Of a DNA stretch of 64,000 nucleotides, positions 1-8,444 are shown one piece after another (the first letter of the stretch is position 1; every line of letters starts with the position of its first letter). The translations under genes were made by a program, and so were the position numbers. Source of the DNA: JACKFE01 sp050248735 (GTDB taxonomy: Bacteria > Nitrospirota > Nitrospiria > Nitrospirales > UBA8639). The stretch is from NCBI GenBank assembly GCA_050248735.1, contig JBFWRU010000001.1, positions 62,001 through 126,000 on the forward strand. The letters run 5' to 3'. The notes beneath the pieces are model-generated. The model had not been told where the DNA came from, made no database searches, and saw nothing but the letters and a program-made list of their open reading frames with translations.

Positions 1-1614
1 CGCGAACGCGGGTCGCTCCCCTCGGATAAGCAAATGGTGGCATTCGGTAAGGATTTGTTCGAAACGTTGTTCCAGGGCGACGTACGACGCCTTTACGATG
101 AGGCCCGTACCCGGCAGCAAACGCGCAAACTGGATTTTATACTGACGTCCATGATTCCGTGGATTGCCGAAAAACCCTGGGAATTCGCTTATGACACCAC
201 TCGTAACAGCTTTCTTGCCACGGAGGAAGTTCATTTTGTTCGTAATGTGTTGACGCCAATCCCCGCCGATGTCATTCCGCCCCTTCGCGGCCCGTTACGA
301 ATCCTGGTGGTTGCGGCCCAACCAGTAGGATTCGGACATTTGTCGGTTCAGCAAGAGGTGGAGGTGATCCGGCGCGGTTTCGAGCCACTGATTGATGCGG
401 GTTTTGTAAAAGTTGAGGTGGTGGCTCGCTCCACACCGAGTCAAATTCATGGCTTGTTGTCATTGCAAACCTTCAACGTGGTTCACTTTATCGGGCACGG
501 GACGCATGACGAAAAGACCGAGGAAGGTGCTCTCATATTCGAGGATGGACAAGGTGGGCTCTTTCCTCTCGCCCAACGATCGGTAAGAGAGATTTTTTGT
601 CAGCGGGGCGTTAGCCTTGTCTATCTCAACGCTTGTCAAACAGGGACTGGTGGCCGGGCAGAATTCAACAAGGGGCTGGCACAGTCTCTTGTCGCACACG
701 GTCTACCGGGGGTGATTGCGAATCAATACAGTGTGCTGGATTCGTCGGCGACATCTTTCGCCCAACATTTTTACTGGGCCATTGCACAAGGCATGAGCAT
801 CGGGGAGGCCGCTCGTGAGGCACGTATCGCAGTAAATTATTCCATGCAAGGCGAACTTATCGACTGGGCTGTACCGGTTGTGTATGCCAGGGATCCGAAT
901 TTGGCGCTCTGTGAGCGGCCGCAAAAGATCACCCCTGCTCCGGTTCCTGGCGTGCGGCGAGCCATCCGGCGCGCAACCCAGGGACATATAATTCGTGTGG
1001 CGGTGTGGGATATCGATAATGTCTTCCCCGGCCTGGAAAAAACGCTTGAAGTGATGAACGGCACCCAGTCCATGTTCGGGTTTGAACTCGTAACCCTATC
1101 GATTCCCATTGATACGTGGGATGTTGAAAATCGTGCCGAGGACGGCACTCCATACTTGTGGGCTGAAAAGCTTGCTAATCGCCTCAAGCAGGTGACCGTC
1201 TCCCTTGGCGTGAGTCTCTTGGCCTGTGTGACGCGGCACTGGATGCGTGATAATAACGATTTGAATCTGTACGGCTGGTGGCCTGACGGTAAAAAGCCGC
1301 CGGTGGTCATCTTCTCCTGTGCAGGTTTTGACGAACTACCGGCTGAAGGGGTGGAGACTGACCGTGTGATTAGCAATATGATAGTGGCCGCGCTGGCCGG
1401 CTACTTGGCCGACATGGATTCGCACAAGCGGGGGGCAAAGGATTGTCCGATGTGGTTTAACCAATCACGTGATTACGCACACCTGATGGGTTTCCAGAAA
1501 TTTGATCCACGTTGTCGGACAAAACTCAAAAAGGTGATACCGAAAGAGTTGCCCGCGCTGGAGGTCTTGTTGAGGGCCTTTCAATCTAAAAGCCGTATAA
1601 AAAAAGAGAGGTGA
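1..1614 (+). CDS. CHAT-domain (caspase-like) protease, 5' end cut by window
   Basis: The first ATG is at 34, but the frame stays open to base 1, so the true N-terminus probably lies outside the window. Numbered from that ATG, residues about 85-290 form a CHAT domain of the caspase/separase-like cysteine protease clan. The catalytic His is seen in FIGHGTHD (His155) and the Cys in YLNACQTG (Cys201), so it looks active. The C-terminal 200 residues (from about 315) are a second domain that I do not recognise; it has no HExxH or other obvious catalytic motif. CHAT proteases act as regulated endoproteases in several bacterial conflict systems; a role here is inference. The stop overlaps the possible starts of the SGNH hydrolase gene, so the two genes are very probably co-translated. 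Confidence 0.85.
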   Translation, partial: RERGSLPSDKQMVAFGKDLFETLFQGDVRRLYDEARTRQQTRKLDFILTSMIPWIAEKPWEFAYDTTRNSFLATEEVHFVRNVLTPIPADVIPPLRGPLRILVVAAQPVGFGHLSVQQEVEVIRRGFEPLIDAGFVKVEVVARSTPSQIHGLLSLQTFNVVHFIGHGTHDEKTEEGALIFEDGQGGLFPLAQRSVREIFCQRGVSLVYLNACQTGTGGRAEFNKGLAQSLVAHGLPGVIANQYSVLDSSATSFAQHFYWAIAQGMSIGEAAREARIAVNYSMQGELIDWAVPVVYARDPNLALCERPQKITPAPVPGVRRAIRRATQGHIIRVAVWDIDNVFPGLEKTLEVMNGTQSMFGFELVTLSIPIDTWDVENRAEDGTPYLWAEKLANRLKQVTVSLGVSLLACVTRHWMRDNNDLNLYGWWPDGKKPPVVIFSCAGFDELPAEGVETDRVISNMIVAALAGYLADMDSHKRGAKDCPMWFNQSRDYAHLMGFQKFDPRCRTKLKKVIPKELPALEVLLRAFQSKSRIKKER

Positions 1615-1619
1615 TGACC

Positions 1620-2756
1620 ATGGCAAAGAGTAAAGCGAAAGGCAAAAAGGAATCAGCCACGAAGAAGACTAATCCGAAAAAAGCGCCACATACTCCCAAG
1701 AAATCTCGAATTGTGGAAATAACTGGGCCCCTCACCCTCGCCCAAGCTAGGGCAATGGTTCAGTCCCAACCCAAGTCGCCAAAAAGAGCGCCACGCCGTC
1801 GTTCCCTGGGGAACGTCGCAATTGAATCGGCCTCCCCTGGAACCGTCGGGGCGGAACGAAAAAAGCTTAGTCTAAAGAATCGACGGGAAAATCAGCGGCG
1901 TATCCGGGAATATAAGGCTACCCTGAGTCTCCTGAAGAAGCATGGGGTGAAGGGACTTATGCCTAAAGGGAGTCGGCGTCGCACGTTTGGAAAAGGTCCT
2001 ATTGGGACCCAGGCGGGACAACCATTGCAGATTTTTGCCGAGGGGGATTCCTGGTTTGATTACCCGGTACCATTTTTTGGTGGCGGGATCATTAAACGTC
2101 TAGAGGCCCTGGTCGGAGTGCCAATTCTGAATCTTGCGAAGGCTGGCGATGAGGTTCGTTTCATGATGGGTGTAGAAGAACGTACGTTGCTTGCTGATCA
2201 GTTGACAAAGGGATGCCCAGCTGGCGGACCCTGGGATGTCCTGCTTTTTTCCGGCGGCGGTAATGATGTTGTAGACAATCCCATGGCTCTCTGGATCAAA
2301 GATTTTGATTCGTCCCTCTCCCCAGCAGATCACATTCACCAATCCCGCTTTGATGCCATTTTGGGGATTGTGCGTGCCGGGTATGAGGATCTCATTGCGA
2401 TGCGAGATAAGCTGAGTCCGAGCACGCATCTGGTATTTCACGCGTATGATTTTCCAATCCCGGACGGGCGCGGAATTTGTCACCTTGGACCATGGTTGAA
2501 GCCGACCTTTGATGTGCGCGGCTTTCCTAAAAGCAAAATCGCGTTTGAAGTAGTCAAGGCCATGTTGCAGCAGTTTTCGGCGCTTTTGCAGTCACTGGTT
2601 CGTCCGGATGTTACGTTCATTAATGCACAGGGAACTCTGGCCCCTGTTTCCAGTTCGTGGCATAACGAATTGCATCCCTTAAAAGATGGATTTCAGAAGT
2701 TTGCAAAAATCTTTCATCAGGAGCTAAAGGCAAAGTTTCCAGGTCGCGTGCTATAA
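1620..2756 (+). CDS. SGNH/GDSL-type hydrolase with basic N-terminal tail
   Basis: GTG 1611, ATG 1614 and ATG 1620 are in frame. AGAGAGG ending at 1611 is best spaced for ATG 1620. Residues 1 to about 125 are Lys/Arg/Pro-rich and low in complexity, perhaps binding nucleic acid or protein. From about 135 an SGNH hydrolase fold follows: block I AEGDSWFDYP (nucleophile Ser144), an Asn/Gly block NLAKAGD, block III SGGGNDV, and a final His in NELHP (His352). The Asp three residues before that His is Asn, so the triad may use another acid. The family includes esterases, lipases and acyl hydrolases; the substrate is unknown. No signal peptide is seen, so it is probably cytoplasmic. It follows the CHAT gene directly, which suggests that protease and hydrolase work together. 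Confidence 0.8.
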   Translation: MAKSKAKGKKESATKKTNPKKAPHTPKKSRIVEITGPLTLAQARAMVQSQPKSPKRAPRRRSLGNVAIESASPGTVGAERKKLSLKNRRENQRRIREYKATLSLLKKHGVKGLMPKGSRRRTFGKGPIGTQAGQPLQIFAEGDSWFDYPVPFFGGGIIKRLEALVGVPILNLAKAGDEVRFMMGVEERTLLADQLTKGCPAGGPWDVLLFSGGGNDVVDNPMALWIKDFDSSLSPADHIHQSRFDAILGIVRAGYEDLIAMRDKLSPSTHLVFHAYDFPIPDGRGICHLGPWLKPTFDVRGFPKSKIAFEVVKAMLQQFSALLQSLVRPDVTFINAQGTLAPVSSSWHNELHPLKDGFQKFAKIFHQELKAKFPGRVL

Positions 2757-2953
2757 GCAAAGTCCAAAACCCGGGGACGTAAGTATTGGCTAATGAGAAT
2801 TCGCCTAAAGAGAGAAAGTAGAACAACCAATTCGAAATTGGATTTTCCGGGTTATTAGCGTTTTTCTGATCGTCCCTCCTCCCCGGTATTTCCTAATAAT
2901 AAAAGATTCTACAGGGCATCATCACTGCTATCGAGCCGGAACTACATGGGGAT

Positions 2954-3299
2954 TCAAATACTTCCCGGTGATGGAGCGGAGTTTTTTGCAACATCTTCCG
3001 GCGGGCCTTGGGCCACGTTGTGGCCGCCGGGTCCCAAGTCGATCACCCAATCCGCGCATTTGATGACGTCCAGGTGATGTTCCACCATCAGGACGGTAAA
3101 TTCTTCATCCACTAATTGTCCCAACACCGCCAGCAGTCGGTTCATATCCTCCAAACGGAGACCGCGTGTCGGTTCATCCAGGACGTAGAGGAAGCCTTGG
3201 GGTTTATCCCCTTTCCCTGATTGTGCCGGGGTATTGGCCAGTTCCCGTGGAATCTTCAACCGCTACGTTTCCCGCCTGACAAACTGGTGTCGGGTTAGC
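2954..3299 (-). pseudogene. Truncated 3' fragment of uvrA (copy A)
   Basis: About 345 bp match the 3' part of the intact uvrA at 14965-17787. The match covers the second signature/Walker B region (LYVLDEPTRGL), the His-loop (MVEHHLDV) and the C-terminus. Compared with the intact gene it lacks 15 bp (five residues after DLGP) and has lost one base near the end, so the reading frame closes early after SPGSI. There is no start signal. It reads TPAQSGKGDKP where the resident gene has TPSQSKKGDKP, so it probably derives from another uvrA allele. Confidence 0.8.
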
Positions 3300-3558
3300 C
3301 TACATATAAAACTTTCAGTTTTTCGAACTCAGGAAAAGTTCACCTTTCCCTTCTCGGACATATTCCTCCCTTCCTTTCCACGATCTGACTTATACCGGAA
3401 GGGGTTTGGGGGATTGCTCTATTTGAAAGAAAATATGTGCATAAGATTCTTTGCAACTTGACTTGGTTCCTCCGTTACCCAAGAATCCTTCGGAATCAGA
3501 AATACAACGGGCTGTGAGCGCCACGTTCCCAGGAAATTTTGTGATTAAGGAGCGTCCG

Positions 3559-4296
3559 ATGACCATCACGAACAGGCAGTCCGGAACAAATGTGCATGAG
3601 GTTGCTGATGGGCTCTATCGCATTAACACTCCGGTAAAGATTGAAGGGACCGGCGGGTTTTCATTCAACCAATACCTCATTGTGGATGATGAACCGTTAC
3701 TGTTTCACACCGGTCCGCGAAAAATGTTCCCCTTAGTGCGTGAGGCGGTGGCCACTGTGTTACCGGTTGAACAACTCCGGTATATCGCCTTTTCTCACGT
3801 CGAAGCTGACGAGTGCGGTTCGCTGAACGATTGGCTGGCCGCGGCCCCGCAGTCGGTGCCGCTCTGCGGGACCGTGGCCGGCATGGTGTCGATTGCTGAC
3901 CTTGCCGACCGGCCACCGCGAACGCTTGCCGACGGTGAGGGGCTTTCTTTGGGCAATCACACCGTTCGATGGTTCGATACCCCACATCTTCCCCATGCCT
4001 GGGAATGTGGGGTGTTGAACGAAGAGCGAACGTCGACGTTGCTCTGCGGAGACCTGTTCACCCAGGGTGGCGAGGCACATCCTCCTGTCACCGAATCGGA
4101 CATTCTCGGGCCGAGCGAAGAGTTCCGCCGCTCCATGGACTATTTTTCGCATGGCAGGAATACCGGAGTGTTGCTGGAAAAATTGGCGGCGACTCATCCG
4201 GCCCTGCTCGCATGTATGCACGGCAGTGCTTGGCGTGGGAACGGAGCACAATTGCTTCGCGCATTGGCGGATTCCTTGAAGGGGGCAGGAGGTTGA
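3559..4296 (+). CDS. MBL-fold metallo-hydrolase (flavodiiron/ODP-like)
   Basis: ATG 3559 is chosen because AAGGAG (3547-3552) lies six bases upstream; the longer open frame from 3451 has no such signal. The 245-residue protein has a metallo-beta-lactamase fold. The metal motif SHVEADE (His80, Glu82, Asp84) is the HxExD type of the oxygen/NO-reducing flavodiiron (ODP) branch rather than the HxHxDH of hydrolases. GDLF supplies the bridging Asp and CMHGS a later His. No flavodoxin domain is attached, so it is a stand-alone ODP-like protein that may reduce O2/NO or bind a di-iron centre; the exact role is unknown. csaA starts two bases after its stop. Confidence 0.75.
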   Translation: MTITNRQSGTNVHEVADGLYRINTPVKIEGTGGFSFNQYLIVDDEPLLFHTGPRKMFPLVREAVATVLPVEQLRYIAFSHVEADECGSLNDWLAAAPQSVPLCGTVAGMVSIADLADRPPRTLADGEGLSLGNHTVRWFDTPHLPHAWECGVLNEERTSTLLCGDLFTQGGEAHPPVTESDILGPSEEFRRSMDYFSHGRNTGVLLEKLAATHPALLACMHGSAWRGNGAQLLRALADSLKGAGG

Positions 4297-4297
4297 C

Positions 4298-4636
4298 GTG
4301 GAAACCATATCCTGGGATGACTTTTCCAAAGTCGAACTCCGCGTCGGTCGAATCCTCAGCGCCGTGCTGTTTCCTGAAGCCAGGAAGCCTGCGTATATCC
4401 TTCAGGTCGATTTCGGGAGTGAACTGGGCGTCAAGAAGTCGAGTGCGCAAATCACCCACCTGTACCGGCCGGACGAATTGGTGGGGAAGCTGGTGGTGGC
4501 GGTGGTGAACTTCCCCCCTAAGCAAATCGGTCCCATGCAGTCGGAATGTCTCGTGACGGGATTTCACAATGACCGGGGAGAGGTGGCCTTGTGTGTCCCC
4601 GATCAGGCGGTTCCGCTCGGGGCGAAATTGATGTAG
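4298..4636 (+). CDS. csaA: CsaA-like tRNA-binding domain protein
   Basis: GTG start at 4298 with AGGAGG at 4287-4292. The 112 residues form one OB-fold EMAP/tRNA-binding domain. It begins with WDDFSKVELRVGRI, typical of CsaA, and later has VVNFPPKQIGPMQSE, the conserved dimer/RNA-binding stretch. CsaA is described as a small dimeric protein with chaperone-like, secretion-related activity and tRNA-binding ability. The length is normal for the family. It is the second gene of an apparent two-gene unit with the MBL-fold protein. Confidence 0.9.
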   Translation: METISWDDFSKVELRVGRILSAVLFPEARKPAYILQVDFGSELGVKKSSAQITHLYRPDELVGKLVVAVVNFPPKQIGPMQSECLVTGFHNDRGEVALCVPDQAVPLGAKLM

Positions 4637-4778
4637 ATTGAACGGTCTGAGCAATTTCTCAATAACCGTTTAACCCTCCGAATGCCGGGGGTAGGCTTGA
4701 AGGGAGGGCTAATTTATCGCGACGCGAACGATCAACGGCATCACCGTCGAATGCGTCCAGGGAAATATCGCGCACCAG

Positions 4779-6743
4779 TTGGATATGGAGGCCATCGTCA
4801 ACGCCGCCAATGCCCAACTTCGCAGCGGGGGAGGCGTGGCGGGTGCCATCCATCGGGCGGCCGGACCGGGATTGGAGGATGAAGCCCGCCCGCTTGCGCC
4901 CATTCGTCCGGGCCAGGCCGTGCTCACCGGCGGCCATCGGTTGCCGAACCGGTATGTTATCCATTGTCTGGGTCCCGTCTACGGGCAGGACGAGCCTGCC
5001 GAGGACTTGCTGGCTCAGTGTTATGCAAACGCGCTGGGATTGGCCGAACGACGCGGCATCCGGTCGATGGCTTTTCCCGCCATCTCCACGGGTATCTTCG
5101 GGTTCCCGAAGGACGCCGCGGCCCGCGTGGCCGTTCAAACAGTCCTCAAAGCCGCAACGAGGTTGTCCGCGCTCACGCACATCCGGTTCGTCCTCTTCGA
5201 TGAAGGGGACCAAACGCTGTTTGCCAAAACCCTGAACGACAGTGCCGATCGCCTGGCATCCGGTTCCACGAATACTTCCGGATCGAAAGAGCGCAGAAAA
5301 TCAGGCCCATCAGATGATACCGGGCTGCACATTCCTTCCCGGGCAGCCACAGCCGCAAGCCTTTCAAGACCCCTCTCGACTTCGGAACGGGCGGGTAACG
5401 GACTCGCCCTGTTCACGGACCTCTACGAACTCACGATGCTGCAAGCCTATGTCAAGAAGGGTATGACGGAGGAAGCGGTCTTCAGTCTCTTCGTGCGCCG
5501 TCTGCCCAAACGGCGGAATTTCCTGCTGGCGTGCGGAGTGGAGGACGTCCTGGAATTTTTGGAAACCCTCCGGTTCAGTGAGGAAGACCTGGCTTACCTC
5601 GACTCTCTGAACCTGTTCTCCGACCGTTTTCTTGTCTGGCTTCAAGACTTCCGGTTCAGCGGAGAGGTCGATGCGGTTCCCGAAGGCACGCCGGTGTTTG
5701 CCAACGAGCCGATTCTCGAAGTTGTGGCGCCCATGCCGGAGGCCCAACTCATCGAAACCTTCGTCATGAATCAGGTCCATGTCCAGACGGTGCTGGCGTC
5801 CAAGGCCTATCGGGTGGTCACGGCGGCGGATGGACGGCCGGTGGTCGACTTCGGGGCCCGCCGGATGCACGGAATCGATGCCGCTCTCAAAGCCGCCAGA
5901 GCGTTCTGGATCGGCGGGGTATCCTCCACATCCAATGTGCTGGCGGGGAAAGTGTACGGTTTGCCGGTGGCCGGGACGATGGCGCACAGTTACATTCAGG
6001 CTCACGACGATGAACGGGCCGCCTTCCGGGACTTTGCGAAGGTGTTTCACGAGACCACCCTGCTGGTGGACACCTACGACACGCTGGACGGGGTTCGAAA
6101 GGTGATCGATCTCGCCAAATCCCTGGGGGATGATTTTAAGGTCAAGGCGGTGCGTCTCGACTCCGGAGACCTGCTGGCGCTGTCGCGGGAGAGCCGGAGG
6201 TTGCTGGATGAGGCGGGACTGAAAACGGTCGAGATCTTCGCCAGCGGCGGCCTCGATGAAGAAGCGATTGCGACATTATTGGCGAACGGGGCGCCGGTCG
6301 ATGGGTTCGGAGTTGGCACCAGCATGGGGGTGTCGAGCGATGCCCCGGACCTGGATATCGTGTACAAACTCTGCCAGTACGCCGGCAAAGGACGCCTGAA
6401 ACTCTCAACGGGCAAGCCGGTGCTGCCCGGCCGAAAGCAGGTGTTCCGTATCGCGGAAGGGGAAGGGGATGTGCGCGATGTGATCGGGTGTGCGGATGAG
6501 GCAGCGGCCGGCCGGCCGCTGCTCGTGCCGATGATGCGGGAGGGCAAGCGGTTGCCGGGGACGGCAGTCGATCTTCTGACGGCTCGAAGGAATGCCCGGG
6601 ATCAGATCGCCCGGTTACCCGAACTGGTGAGAAAGATAATCCCTGCCGATCCGCCCTATCCGGTGGAAGTCAGTCAATCGCTTTCAGATCTTCAGCAGCG
6701 GATTATCAAAGACCTGACCGGTCATGACGGAGGGGCGGGCTGA
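4779..6743 (+). CDS. pncB: Macro domain fused to nicotinate phosphoribosyltransferase
   Basis: Two domains are in one frame. Residues 1 to about 150 are a macro domain (VNAANAQLRSGGGVAGAIHR, then PAISTGIFGFP), a fold that binds or hydrolyses ADP-ribose and O-acetyl-ADP-ribose. After a Ser-rich linker (about 150-205), the rest is nicotinate phosphoribosyltransferase (LFTDLYELTMLQAY, VRLDSGDL, GFGVGTSMG), which makes nicotinate mononucleotide from nicotinate. The start is odd. The TTG at 4779 or ATG at 4785 would cut off the first strands of the macro domain. The frame is open back to TAA 4710, and that stretch (TINGITVECVQGN) looks like a genuine macro N-terminus, yet it has no ATG, GTG or TTG. 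GAAGGGAGGG at 4699-4708 is well placed for an ATC at 4716. A nicotinamidase gene follows, so both belong to NAD salvage. Confidence 0.88.
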   Translation: MDMEAIVNAANAQLRSGGGVAGAIHRAAGPGLEDEARPLAPIRPGQAVLTGGHRLPNRYVIHCLGPVYGQDEPAEDLLAQCYANALGLAERRGIRSMAFPAISTGIFGFPKDAAARVAVQTVLKAATRLSALTHIRFVLFDEGDQTLFAKTLNDSADRLASGSTNTSGSKERRKSGPSDDTGLHIPSRAATAASLSRPLSTSERAGNGLALFTDLYELTMLQAYVKKGMTEEAVFSLFVRRLPKRRNFLLACGVEDVLEFLETLRFSEEDLAYLDSLNLFSDRFLVWLQDFRFSGEVDAVPEGTPVFANEPILEVVAPMPEAQLIETFVMNQVHVQTVLASKAYRVVTAADGRPVVDFGARRMHGIDAALKAARAFWIGGVSSTSNVLAGKVYGLPVAGTMAHSYIQAHDDERAAFRDFAKVFHETTLLVDTYDTLDGVRKVIDLAKSLGDDFKVKAVRLDSGDLLALSRESRRLLDEAGLKTVEIFASGGLDEEAIATLLANGAPVDGFGVGTSMGVSSDAPDLDIVYKLCQYAGKGRLKLSTGKPVLPGRKQVFRIAEGEGDVRDVIGCADEAAAGRPLLVPMMREGKRLPGTAVDLLTARRNARDQIARLPELVRKIIPADPPYPVEVSQSLSDLQQRIIKDLTGHDGGAG

Positions 6744-6774
6744 CCGTTCCGACTGATACCTAAGAGGACATCCG

Positions 6775-7344
6775 ATGACGGAAATCAACGAGGCGTTGAA
6801 ACCCGGGGACGCCCTGCTCATCGTGGATGTGCAGAAGGACTTCTGCCCCGGCGGTGCACTCGCCGTTGAGGGCGGTGATGCGATCGTGCCCGTCATCAAC
6901 CGGTGGATCGCAGCTGCAAAGGCCAAGGGTGTGCCGGTCTATGCTTCGAGGGACTGGCACCCGATCGGACACATGAGCTTCAAGGAACAGGGCGGCCCAT
7001 GGCCGCCTCACTGCATTCAGGACAGCCACGGCGCCAAGTTTCATCCGGACCTTGCCTTGCCGGATTCAACGGTCATGGTTACGAAGGGCGTCCGGTTTGA
7101 TCAGGATCAGAATTCCGCGTTCGACCAGACCGGCCTGGCCCACAAACTTCGCAAGGATGGCATCCGGCGACTGTGGGTCGCCGGGCTTGCTGAGGACGTG
7201 TGCGTCCTGGCCACCGTGCTGGACGCACGCCGGGAAGGATTCGACGTCGTACTCATCCAAAACGCCACACGCCCGATCACCTCGGAAGGTGGTGTAGAAG
7301 CTAGGGAAAAAATACAAGCCGCGGGCGCCAAAATTGTTTCATGA
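6775..7344 (+). CDS. pncA: Nicotinamidase (isochorismatase-like family)
   Basis: The 189-residue cysteine hydrolase converts nicotinamide to nicotinate and ammonia. Catalytic Asp is in IVDVQKDFCPGGAL, Lys in VTKGV and the nucleophile Cys in GLAEDVCVLATVLDA. The metal-binding stretch is SRDWHPIGHMSF. The next enzyme of the pathway, nicotinate phosphoribosyltransferase, is encoded 31 bases upstream in the fusion gene, so the pair forms a complete nicotinamide-to-NaMN salvage route. Length and motifs are normal. Confidence 0.93.
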   Translation: MTEINEALKPGDALLIVDVQKDFCPGGALAVEGGDAIVPVINRWIAAAKAKGVPVYASRDWHPIGHMSFKEQGGPWPPHCIQDSHGAKFHPDLALPDSTVMVTKGVRFDQDQNSAFDQTGLAHKLRKDGIRRLWVAGLAEDVCVLATVLDARREGFDVVLIQNATRPITSEGGVEAREKIQAAGAKIVS

Positions 7345-7736
7345 AAAATATATCACTAAGGAACAACCTTAAACTCTTTCTTGATTGACTCTTTTGGCGT
7401 GAGTAAAAAAGCATTGAATCCATTTAATTTTCAAATTAAATATTAATCCTACACCGGGGCATCATTTGCCCAACCTCTCACTAAAAAATCATTACATGTC
7501 TCCTTGACTTATTTCATTCATTACCCAAGAATCTTTTGCAATTAGCTGGGCAGTAGGTTCGGGTACCTGATGGCAAATTCGTTAGGAAAATTTTCCTATA
7601 AATTTACAGATAATTTCTAGGTATCGAATAACCTGGACTTCAATAGTAGTTGGAAAAGAGTAGGACATTAGCCAAATCTGGGTAGTGTTAAATGATACCT
7701 GAATTTTAAGCCAACCTTGCCATTTAAAAGTGAGGT
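7345..7736. other. Gene-free AT-rich gap between NAD-salvage and TIR units
   Basis: No supported ORF or RNA gene is seen in these 390 bases, which are clearly more AT-rich than the genes to the left. The stretch contains a 30-base element (7504-7533) also found at 3458-3487. The promoter of the methyltransferase-TIR pair should lie here, but I see no convincing -35/-10 pair. Confidence 0.5.
7357..7371 (+). terminator. Weak hairpin after pncA
   Basis: TAAGG/CCTTA arms around an AACAA loop lie 12 bases after the pncA stop and are followed by a T-rich stretch. The five-pair stem is AT-rich, so this is only a possible terminator. Confidence 0.25.
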
Positions 7737-7787
7737 TTGACTGTCTCTGCTGATCCGCAGACTATTTTGATAACCAAAGGTAAGGGT

Positions 7788-8441
7788 ATGCACTACCGTA
7801 TACAGAAACTTACCATTCGCTCTGAAAATGCTGCGAAGACCCCTTCGCAGGTTTCACAGGGACTCTCAAACTGGCTTTTGCACAACGTTTGTTCAGGAGC
7901 GGCTTTGGACTATGGTTGCGGAAGGCTCCGTTATACTCCATATCTAGCTCGGGGATGCGAAGCCCTGGGACTAGTAGATTCTACAATCCAGCTTGACCGT
8001 AAAACCTGGGTAGGCGATAGGGCGACCACAATTCGCGAAGAGGCTTGCAAGAAATGGCCACGTTGCCGAATTTATTCCCTGGATGAGTTTTGGGATGGAA
8101 TTAAAGAAAGATATGAATTTGTCCTCTGTGCCAACGTACTATCGGTAATACCATCACGTCGCATTCGAAGTCGTTCTCTTGGGGCAATACTTAATTGTCT
8201 TACTCCCAATGGAAAGGTTCTTGTGGTTAATCAACATACAAATTCCTATTTTACTAAAGTAAGTGAAAGTCCAAATTCATTCAAGTATTTCGACGGGTGG
8301 CTACTCAAGTCTTCCAAAGGTCCAGCTTATTTTGGTGTCTTAGCAAAGGAAAAGGTAAGTCGGTTGCTCCGCGCTCATGGGTTCCGTATCCAAGACACAT
8401 GGATCGAAGGACAATCAAATTATGTACTGGCCGGAAAGTGA
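7788..8441 (+). CDS. Class I SAM-dependent methyltransferase
   Basis: Two starts are possible: TTG 7737 and ATG 7788. The latter has AAGG seven bases upstream and is preferred. The protein (217 residues) has SAM-binding motif I ALDYGCGRLRYTPYLA, with a Rossmann pattern continuing to FVLCANVLSVIP (motif IV/post-I region), the layout of class I methyltransferases. The substrate cannot be told; no DNA-methylase DPPY/NPPF motif is visible. The stop is three bases before the ATG of the TIR gene, so the two form an operon. Base composition is lower in GC than the NAD genes upstream, consistent with separate acquisition. Confidence 0.78.
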   Translation: MHYRIQKLTIRSENAAKTPSQVSQGLSNWLLHNVCSGAALDYGCGRLRYTPYLARGCEALGLVDSTIQLDRKTWVGDRATTIREEACKKWPRCRIYSLDEFWDGIKERYEFVLCANVLSVIPSRRIRSRSLGAILNCLTPNGKVLVVNQHTNSYFTKVSESPNSFKYFDGWLLKSSKGPAYFGVLAKEKVSRLLRAHGFRIQDTWIEGQSNYVLAGK

Positions 8442-8444
8442 CCC

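Noticed and set aside
837..1376. Long open frame on the minus strand inside the CHAT gene
   Set aside because: It lies opposite a clear CHAT-coding frame, has Ser/Arg-rich shadow composition and no start signal.
5364..6050. 228-codon open frame on the minus strand
   Set aside because: It is the antisense shadow of the phosphoribosyltransferase, with His/Arg/Gly-rich sequence and no recognisable motif.
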